A stretch of 10,906 bases of DNA from CAZVEV01 sp964625865 (GTDB lineage: Bacteria > Planctomycetota > Phycisphaerae > SM23-33), in assembly GCA_964625865.1 (NCBI GenBank), contig CAZVEV010000208.1, positions 1 to 10,906 of the forward strand, written 5' to 3'. A program made the position numbers and the translations under genes. The notes under the pieces are model-generated. The model made no database searches. It saw only the letters and a program-made list of their open reading frames with translations, and was not told the origin of the DNA. Within the stretch, counting starts at the first letter, position 1, and each line of letters opens with the position of its first letter. This document shows, one piece after another, positions 5,080 to 10,906 of the stretch.

Positions 5080-7335
5080 ATGGCAAACGGTGGCGAGACG
5101 ACGGCAGGGCTTTCGGGCCGGCGGTCGGGGGGGCGGGCCAGGCGCGGCGGACAGGTGCTTGTCCTGGCCCTCATCGCCATGACCATGCTCGTCTCGCTGT
5201 TGTTCTACGTCTACAACCTGGGCGACCAGGTCTCCAGGCGCCTCTCACTTCAGAACGTAGCCGATTCGGTGGCCGTCAGCGGCGCCGACACGATGGCGCG
5301 GTGCATGAACGTCGTGGCGATGAACAACGTGGCCGAGTCGCGCGCGATCGCGCTGGTGGCCGTGCTGGACGGCATACCGCTGGCGTCGGAGATGGCGTAT
5401 GCCGAACTTCGCGCGTGGCGCCAGGGGCTCGATGACGTGATCGCGCCGATGCGAGGGGAGGCGGCGTTGTCGGGCGACGCGCGGGGGAAGATCCTGGAGG
5501 GGATCGAGGCGTTGAAGAACAGGCTCCTTACCCAGGAGAGGAAGATCGAGCCGATCCTCGCGATCCGCAGGACCATCGAGGCCGCCACCACCTGGTCGCT
5601 GCGCGGCACGGGCGGGGCCCCGCCGCACGGCAGCCTGTGGCGTACGGCAGTGACGGCCGACGAATTCAGCCAGGCTACCGTCGCCGCCGCCGGCGTGCTT
5701 GCCCAGGCCAACGCCGTGCGATTTGCCGAGGACAACTTCGGCCAGGCGACCGCCGATTCGGCGGCGTTCATCGTGCCCGTCCTGCCGATGCTTCCCGCCC
5801 ATCGCGGCCAGTTGGCGGACTTCAGCGCCCCGCTGCGCCAGCACCTGAGAGTTGATCTTGAGGCCGCGTCGATGTCGGTGGGCAACGGACACGGCGGGGC
5901 GATCCCTCACGCGAAGTGGCCGTATCGACTGGGGCCCTGGGCGCGGCTGCTGCACTATCCCGACCGGTACTGGGCATCGAACGACCGTTTCCAGGACTGG
6001 TTTCGCCAGCGGGACCCCGACTACTGGACATACCACGGCAGGAAGAAGCGCGGGTGGCGCCGGACGTGGGGCATCACCGTGCCCGTCGGACCGCGCCAAA
6101 CCCGTACGGTGACCCGGACGGTCACGGTCAGGCCCAGCGCGGGACGCGAGGGACGCCGCATTGTCGGCCCCTCCGCCGGCGGGGGACGGGCCGGACGCGC
6201 CGCATCGAGGGGATACGGCCCGCAGGCGCCCCGCGAGGGCGGGACATTCACGAGGACGTACACGCGGAGTTGGCAGCCGACGAAGCACGTGGTTCGCGGG
6301 TATACGACGTTCGGCCCGTACGAGTGGGCCAAGACGTGGATCAGCGGCTATGCATTCGACGACCTGTCCGACTCGCGGTTCAGCGAGTACTACGAGACGA
6401 TCACGGCCCCGAAGTTGAACTACATCTTCGGCCCGCTGAACCCGAAGCTCGCGACGATCCACTACCCGCACTGGGTCATGGACATCACCGAGGCGCGGAA
6501 GGAGACGGACGCGGCGGGCAATACGATTCGCAAGGTTCGCACGCGATACTACTATCTTGAGGTGATCTCCGGCTCTCGGGAGGGCTCGGCCGGCTGGGAA
6601 GCCTCCATCGCCAGCGACAACCTGGGCGATCCGGTGACGAAGGACTACGGTGGGTGGGTCTCCCCCGAGGCGCTCAAGAGCAAGGCCTTTGGGGGCTCGG
6701 CCCTTCAGGTCAAAGGGCCCACGCAGGTCGGCGTCCTGCCGATGTGGCGTTTCACGGCCGAGGGCAAGGAACAGATCATCAACCCGGACGGCACGCTGAA
6801 GGACGAGCGGCCGGTGTACTTCACGTGGTACTTCATTTTCGGCGGCGTGGACACCGGCGGGGAGGCCGAGATATCCAACCCCGCCAACTGGGACAGCCAC
6901 GACGAGCCTCCGGCGCCGATGATCATGGATTACACCGAGGACGACACGGGCAGCGGCCCGGACCCGGACTACTATGACGACGACCCGGACGTGGGCGTCA
7001 GGCGAGAGCACTTCGCCTATCTGTCGGTGGTGCGGACGGGCACGCACTCGGCGGCCTGGAGCCAGAAGTTCAAGCTGTCGAATCCTACGAACTCGATCTA
7101 TACCGTTGCGCAAGCTAAGATATTCAATAACAGTAGCTGGGACCTGTGGACGCAGGACTGGCAGGTCCAGTTGAGCCCGGTCAAGGACTGGGGCGACTGG
7201 ACCGCTCGCCTGGACGAGGGGCTCGCCGACGTGCCCCTGACTGAGGGCATGGTACGCACCGACGACCTGACCAGGGCGCACCGATTCATGGCGGCCTGGC
7301 CACCCGCGATGGCGGACATGAGTATCAATCACTGA
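5080..7335 (+). CDS. Large TadG-like exported protein, first of a tandem pair (751 aa)
   Basis: A basic N-terminus (RRSGGRARRGGQ) precedes one membrane helix (about 25-45), then NLGDQVSRRLSLQNVADSVA, which matches the pattern of the TadE/TadG-like N-terminal domain in which a helix is followed by a conserved LQNAADAAAL-type stretch. The remaining roughly 690 residues should lie outside the cytoplasm and match no domain I can name. They include an aromatic and basic region (about 295-340, rich in Trp, Tyr and Arg), a Gly/Arg-rich linker (about 340-390), an acidic stretch (617-639, with DYYDDDPD) and a Trp-rich C-terminal segment (SSWDLWTQDW). No G|xxxxE motif is present, so processing by the peptidase is not expected. 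No von Willebrand A metal site is evident. Probably a surface or assembly component of the pilus system; the exact role is unknown. Confidence 0.82.
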   Translation: MANGGETTAGLSGRRSGGRARRGGQVLVLALIAMTMLVSLLFYVYNLGDQVSRRLSLQNVADSVAVSGADTMARCMNVVAMNNVAESRAIALVAVLDGIPLASEMAYAELRAWRQGLDDVIAPMRGEAALSGDARGKILEGIEALKNRLLTQERKIEPILAIRRTIEAATTWSLRGTGGAPPHGSLWRTAVTADEFSQATVAAAGVLAQANAVRFAEDNFGQATADSAAFIVPVLPMLPAHRGQLADFSAPLRQHLRVDLEAASMSVGNGHGGAIPHAKWPYRLGPWARLLHYPDRYWASNDRFQDWFRQRDPDYWTYHGRKKRGWRRTWGITVPVGPRQTRTVTRTVTVRPSAGREGRRIVGPSAGGGRAGRAASRGYGPQAPREGGTFTRTYTRSWQPTKHVVRGYTTFGPYEWAKTWISGYAFDDLSDSRFSEYYETITAPKLNYIFGPLNPKLATIHYPHWVMDITEARKETDAAGNTIRKVRTRYYYLEVISGSREGSAGWEASIASDNLGDPVTKDYGGWVSPEALKSKAFGGSALQVKGPTQVGVLPMWRFTAEGKEQIINPDGTLKDERPVYFTWYFIFGGVDTGGEAEISNPANWDSHDEPPAPMIMDYTEDDTGSGPDPDYYDDDPDVGVRREHFAYLSVVRTGTHSAAWSQKFKLSNPTNSIYTVAQAKIFNNSSWDLWTQDWQVQLSPVKDWGDWTARLDEGLADVPLTEGMVRTDDLTRAHRFMAAWPPAMADMSINH

Positions 7336-7364
7336 CCGACGAAAGGGCCGGGAGCCCGAGCGAC

Positions 7365-9572
7365 ATGAAGAACACACGACAGCCAAACGTTGCGAGGCGG
7401 CGAGCAAGGCGGGGCGGACAGGTGCTGGTTTTGGCCATCATCGCCATGACCATGCTCGTCTCGCTGCTGTTCTACGTCTACAACCTTGGCGACCAGGTCA
7501 GCCGGCGCCTCTCGCTCCAGAACGTTGCCGACTCGGTCGCCGTCAGCGGGGCCGACACGATGGCGCGGTGCATGAACGTTGTGGCGATGAACAACGTCGC
7601 CGAGTCTCGTGCGATCGCACTGGTGCCGGTGATGGACGCGATACCGCTGTCGTCGGAGATGGCGTACTACGAATTGCGCGCGTGGCGTGAGGGGATGGAG
7701 AAGACGCTGAACGGGATGAAGGGCGAGGGGGCCCTGAACAGTGCCGTCAAGCGAAAGGTCATGGAGGGCATGGGGTCGCTGTTTGGCCGCCTCCAGACGC
7801 AGGAGAACACGATCAAGCCGGTCCTCGATATGCGCAGGCTGATCGAGGGGGCCACCACGTGGAGCCTCCGCGGCGTCGGCGGGGCGCCGCCTCACGGGAC
7901 GCTGTGGCAGACCGCGGTGACGCTGGACGAGGTCAGCCAGGCCACCGTCGATGCCGCCGGCGTGCTCGCCCAGGCCAACGCCGTGCGATTCGCTTACGAC
8001 AACTTCGGCGAGGCGGTGGACGTCTCGGCCTACATCGTGCCCGTCCTGCCCAAGCTGCCTGCCCACCGGACCGAACTGGCGGACTTCAGCCCCGTGCTGC
8101 GACAGAAGCTTCGCGTGGATCTCGAGGCGGCCTCCATGGTCGTTGACAACGGCAGCGGCGGGGCGATTCCGGATGCGGTCTGGCCGTATCGCCTGGGCCC
8201 CTGGGCGCGATTGCTTCACTATCCGGACCGCTACTACGTCAACGACGACCGGTTCCGCGACTGGTGGCACCAGCAGGAGCCGGACTGGTGGCAGTACCAC
8301 GGGCGAAAGAAACGAGGCTGGCGCAGGCCTTGGGGCATCCGCGTGCCGGTGGGTCCGCGTCGCACCGGGACCCGCAAGCCGCGCGAGGGCCGGCGGATCA
8401 GCGGCCCGTCGGCGGGCGGTGGCCGCGCCGGCAGCGCCGCCGGACGAGGGCACGGCGCCCACCAGGGCGGAACGTATTCATGGCAGCCGACCAAACTCAT
8501 CGTCCGCGGCTACACCACGTTCGGGCCCTATGAATGGGCCAAGAGCTGGATCACCAGCTACGCCTTCCACGCCCTGAACGACTCGCGATTCCGCGAGTAT
8601 TACGACACGCTGAGCACGACGAAGCTGAACTACATCTTCGGCCCGATCAACCCGAAGCTCAAGACGATCCACTACCCGCACTGGATAACCGATCTGAACG
8701 AGGCGCGGAAGGAGACGGACGAGAACGGCAATGCGATTCGCAAGGTCCTGACGCGGTACTACTACATCGAAGTGATCTCGAAGAAGCCCGAGGGCTCGCC
8801 CTCCTGGGAATCGTCGATCACCAGCGACAATCTGGGCGACCCGGTGGCCAAGGAGTTCAGGGGGTGGGTCCGCCCCGAGGACCTCAAGGGCAAGGTCTTC
8901 CGCGGAGCCCAGCAGGTCACGGGTCCCGAGCAGGTGGGCGCCTTGCCGATGTGGCGGTTCAAGGCCGAAGGCAAGGAGACGATCCTGAATCCTGACGGCA
9001 CGGTCAAGGACGAATGGCCGGTGTACTTCTCGTGGTACTTCATCTTCGGCGGGGTCGACACCGGCGGCGAGACCGACATCTCGAATCCCGCCAACTGGGA
9101 CCAGTTTGACGAGCCGCCGGCGCCGATGATCATGGACGGGTCTGAAGAGGATGACGGCAATACGGATGCCGACCCGACGGGCAACCGCAGCGACAGCGAC
9201 GAACCCTACTACAGTGACGACCCCGATATCGGCGCGAGGCGCAGATACTTCTCGTATCTCTCGGTCGTCCGATCCAGTTCGAAGTCGGCCGTCTGGGGCC
9301 AGAAGTTCCAGTTGTCCAATCCCACCGGCTCGATCTACTCGATGGCGCAGGCGAAGATCTTCAACAACTGCAGTTGGGACCTGTGGACGCAGGACTGGCA
9401 GGTGCAGTTGACGCCCATCGTTGACTGGGAGGACTGGACGTACCGCCTGGGCGCCGGCAGTTCGGACGTCGGGCTGACCGAGGGCATGGTGCGGGGCGAG
9501 GACGTGACGAGAGACTACGAGTTCATGTCGGCGTTCCCGCCGGCGATGGCCGATATGTACATGAACCACTAG
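7365..9572 (+). CDS. Large TadG-like exported protein, second of a tandem pair (735 aa)
   Basis: Paralogue of the preceding gene along its full length: basic start (ARRRARRGGQ), membrane helix (about 19-39), the same LQNVADSVAVSGADTMAR stretch, the HYPDRY, HGRKKRGWRR and RGYTTFGPYEWAK blocks, and the closing WDLWTQDWQVQL segment. In the 73 residues from RRGGQ to RAIALV only one differs between the two. The main differences are a shorter Gly/Arg linker (about 335-368) and a longer acidic stretch (591-623). It starts 29 bases after the first copy stops, with only a weak ribosome site (GGGAG, then GAG), so translation may depend on coupling. It probably partners the first copy, perhaps as a heteromer, though this is inference. 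Confidence 0.82.
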   Translation: MKNTRQPNVARRRARRGGQVLVLAIIAMTMLVSLLFYVYNLGDQVSRRLSLQNVADSVAVSGADTMARCMNVVAMNNVAESRAIALVPVMDAIPLSSEMAYYELRAWREGMEKTLNGMKGEGALNSAVKRKVMEGMGSLFGRLQTQENTIKPVLDMRRLIEGATTWSLRGVGGAPPHGTLWQTAVTLDEVSQATVDAAGVLAQANAVRFAYDNFGEAVDVSAYIVPVLPKLPAHRTELADFSPVLRQKLRVDLEAASMVVDNGSGGAIPDAVWPYRLGPWARLLHYPDRYYVNDDRFRDWWHQQEPDWWQYHGRKKRGWRRPWGIRVPVGPRRTGTRKPREGRRISGPSAGGGRAGSAAGRGHGAHQGGTYSWQPTKLIVRGYTTFGPYEWAKSWITSYAFHALNDSRFREYYDTLSTTKLNYIFGPINPKLKTIHYPHWITDLNEARKETDENGNAIRKVLTRYYYIEVISKKPEGSPSWESSITSDNLGDPVAKEFRGWVRPEDLKGKVFRGAQQVTGPEQVGALPMWRFKAEGKETILNPDGTVKDEWPVYFSWYFIFGGVDTGGETDISNPANWDQFDEPPAPMIMDGSEEDDGNTDADPTGNRSDSDEPYYSDDPDIGARRRYFSYLSVVRSSSKSAVWGQKFQLSNPTGSIYSMAQAKIFNNCSWDLWTQDWQVQLTPIVDWEDWTYRLGAGSSDVGLTEGMVRGEDVTRDYEFMSAFPPAMADMYMNH

Positions 9573-9593
9573 CGGACGCGGAGCAACGCGGCC

Positions 9594-9601
9594 AGGGTGA
9601 G
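9594..9601 (+). promoter_or_regulatory. Ribosome binding site of the TadE-like gene
   Basis: AGGGTGAG lies 3 bases before ATG 9605 and supports that start, which leaves a 12-residue basic leader ahead of the G|TALME motif. Confidence 0.55.
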
Positions 9602-9604
9602 ACA

Positions 9605-10228
9605 ATGAACAGGCAACAGAGACGACGGCGAAGCGACCACGGAACGGCGCTGATGGAAATGGTGATGATCATTCCGTTCATGGCCATGCTCATCGGCCTG
9701 ACGTTCTTCTTCGGCTGGACCATGGCCAACCGACTGCACGTTCGCGAGTCGAGCCGGTATGCGGCGTGGCACCACGCCCGTACGGGCCAGGCCGTCGGGT
9801 CCACGGCGCTGAATGACAGGTTCTACGACAACCGCGGGCAGGACATCGGCATGACGCGGGGGTTGGGCACGGAGGAGACCGTAAACGACCTGATAGCGGC
9901 GGCCGGCACGTACGGCAACCTGCACGCGGAATTCGCGGACTCTGTCATCTGGAACCGAGGCCAGTTGGGCCGAACCGTTAAGGTCCATGCGAGGTTCCCC
10001 TCGGACGTGGGGCTGTATCGTCGTTTCCAGGGGCGATTGAGGAGTTACCACGCACGCGACGGCAAGCAGTGGCGGCGCGAGGACGACCTGACGCCCGAGC
10101 AGGACGTGACCGACGTATTCCTCATGAGTCTGGACAATCAGCTTCAGTCGCTGGAATCGAGCGGGTCGAGACTGGCCAAGGTCATGCGCGTGACATACTT
10201 GAACAAGTGGGGCGCCTGGCCGCACTAA
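9605..10228 (+). CDS. TadE-like pseudopilin (207 aa)
   Basis: A short basic leader (NRQQRRRRSDH) is followed by G13|TALMEM and a hydrophobic helix (about 19-38, VMIIPFMAMLIGLTFFFGWT), then ESSRYAAWHHARTG, which resembles the Ala/Arg-rich stretch that follows the helix in TadE-like proteins. Glu18 is at +5, so the prepilin peptidase could cut after Gly13. The exported part (about 165 residues) is polar, with several Tyr, Trp and Arg residues, and ends NKWGAWPH. It follows the TadG-like pair by 32 bases, a common neighbourhood for TadE and TadG, whose products are thought to act together in pilus assembly. Length and leader are typical for TadE, in contrast to the extended protein at 1223-2161. 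Confidence 0.8.
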   Translation: MNRQQRRRRSDHGTALMEMVMIIPFMAMLIGLTFFFGWTMANRLHVRESSRYAAWHHARTGQAVGSTALNDRFYDNRGQDIGMTRGLGTEETVNDLIAAAGTYGNLHAEFADSVIWNRGQLGRTVKVHARFPSDVGLYRRFQGRLRSYHARDGKQWRREDDLTPEQDVTDVFLMSLDNQLQSLESSGSRLAKVMRVTYLNKWGAWPH

Positions 10229-10246
10229 CCGAACGGCGGGCGACGT

Positions 10247-10906
10247 ATGAACGAAACGACTGGTCAGGATGCGGGGGAGTCTACAGAACAAACGGCCCCG
10301 AACGCGCCGTCGTTGGTCCGTTGGGTTCTTGGTCTGACCGTGTTGGGCCTGGCGGTCTGGGCCGCACTGGCGATTCACTACAGGTACGAGGACCTGTTCC
10401 AGCCCGACCGCGAGCCCCCCGAGCGACGCCCCCTGCGCCTGACGACCACGCGCCGGGCCGCGCCAACCACTCGGCGCGTGCGGCGGCGCGTGCGGCGACC
10501 TGACGGGCCCGCCCCGGGCCGGACGCCCGCGTCCAGACCTGCCGCGCCGGACATGGTCAGCGCCATCACCCGGGCGCTTGGCGCGGTCGATCTTCCCGAG
10601 ATGAATCGCGATCCGGGCAGGCTGGCCCCGCCGGCCAAGGCGGTCCGCCTCTGGGCCAGGCGACAACAGACGCCCGGGAGCGTGCAGGAGTTCGGACGGT
10701 ATGAGTTTGCGGGCACCGATGAAGAAGCGGCCTCGCATTATCTGGGCCTGCTGCTCGATGAGGGCTACGACTGCCACAATGACTCCCGCCCGGCAGACGG
10801 CCCCATACGACTTGAATTTCGCAAGGATCAAACCTATGCGGGCGTAACCTTGCGGAAAGACCCGCGAAATGCGAAAATGGTTCAGATAAGCGTGGTCGTG
10901 CTGACC
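10247..10906 (+). CDS. Membrane-anchored protein with Arg/Pro-rich linker, unknown function (partial, cut at right edge)
   Basis: An open frame of 220 codons from ATG 10247 reaches the end of the window without a stop. The first 23 residues are polar, followed by one membrane helix (about 25-43, WVLGLTVLGLAVWAALAI). A very basic, Pro-rich linker (about 54-100, with RRVRRRVRR) follows, then a compact region that looks like an alpha/beta domain (about 103-220): GTDEEAASHYLGLLLDEGYDC, then alternating strands around IRLEFRKD and YAGVTLRKD, ending VQISVVVLT. The pattern of a helix, a Gly-aromatic turn and beta strands is seen in small secreted domains, but I cannot name a family. The gene starts 18 bases after the TadE-like gene and has the codon style of its neighbours, so it is likely an accessory envelope protein of the same operon. 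Confidence 0.75.
   Translation, partial: MNETTGQDAGESTEQTAPNAPSLVRWVLGLTVLGLAVWAALAIHYRYEDLFQPDREPPERRPLRLTTTRRAAPTTRRVRRRVRRPDGPAPGRTPASRPAAPDMVSAITRALGAVDLPEMNRDPGRLAPPAKAVRLWARRQQTPGSVQEFGRYEFAGTDEEAASHYLGLLLDEGYDCHNDSRPADGPIRLEFRKDQTYAGVTLRKDPRNAKMVQISVVVLT
10472..10495 (+). repeat. Perfect 12-bp tandem duplication in the Arg-rich linker
   Basis: CGGCGCGTGCGG occurs twice head to tail (10472-10483 and 10484-10495), in frame, encoding RRVR-RRVR in the linker of the last gene. In-frame repeat slippage is a simple way for such a linker to change length. Confidence 0.75.

Noticed and set aside
6358..6378. DLSDS in the first TadG-like protein as a possible von Willebrand A metal site (DxSxS)
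   Set aside because: It is not preceded by a hydrophobic strand, and the second copy has ALNDS at the same place, so the motif is not conserved.
7081..7140. A diversity-generating retroelement variable region, suggested by the AT-rich patch with AAT/AAC codons
   Set aside because: No reverse transcriptase and no template repeat are present in the window, and the changes are mostly synonymous.
5245..7407. A 720-codon open frame on the minus strand, opposite the first TadG-like gene
   Set aside because: Same GC-driven shadow effect. A similar shadow lies opposite the second copy (7329-8462), as expected from the paralogy, and neither has a recognisable protein pattern.
9569..10831. A 420-codon open frame on the minus strand, opposite the TadE-like gene and the last gene
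   Set aside because: The + strand has two genes with membrane helices, correct spacing and a ribosome site; the minus frame crosses both and looks like an Arg/Pro/Ala-rich shadow.

Overview
The window is GC-rich bacterial DNA in which every convincing gene lies on the + strand with short gaps or small overlaps. I read it as the inside of one long operon. It encodes an envelope system of the Tad/Flp pilus type: two small Flp-like prepilins, an A24-family prepilin peptidase, two TadE-like pseudopilins, two large tandem TadG-like proteins, a membrane Ser/Thr kinase with an exported helical-repeat tail, and an unknown membrane-anchored protein. The style (high GC, a Hanks-type kinase with TPR-like repeats, several large TadE/TadG-like proteins) suggests a planctomycete-like bacterium or a metagenomic genome of that kind. 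No marker gene in the window proves this.

Layout: 1-105 is the tail of an upstream gene, coupled by an ATGA overlap to a 63-aa prepilin (102-293). A 9-bp inverted repeat separates it from a 68-aa canonical Flp prepilin (352-558). A second GC-rich hairpin follows that gene. Next come the prepilin peptidase (574-1218) and a TadE-like protein whose cleavage motif sits behind a 95-residue two-helix N-terminal region (1223-2161). The kinase (2214-4997) is followed by a perfect 20-bp palindrome, two paralogous TadG-like genes (5080-7335 and 7365-9572), a short TadE-like gene (9605-10228), and a membrane-anchored protein that runs off the right edge (10247-10906).

How the parts may work together (inference): the peptidase would process the two pilins and probably both TadE-like proteins, since all four carry G|xxxxE motifs. 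The TadG-like pair would form the large exported part. The kinase could couple an extracytoplasmic signal to cytoplasmic phosphorylation. The motor genes (TadA ATPase, TadB/TadC platform, secretin) are not here and are presumably outside the window. No RNA genes, insertion sequences, CRISPR arrays, promoters or convincing intrinsic terminators were seen, and no gene-free stretch exceeds about 85 bases.
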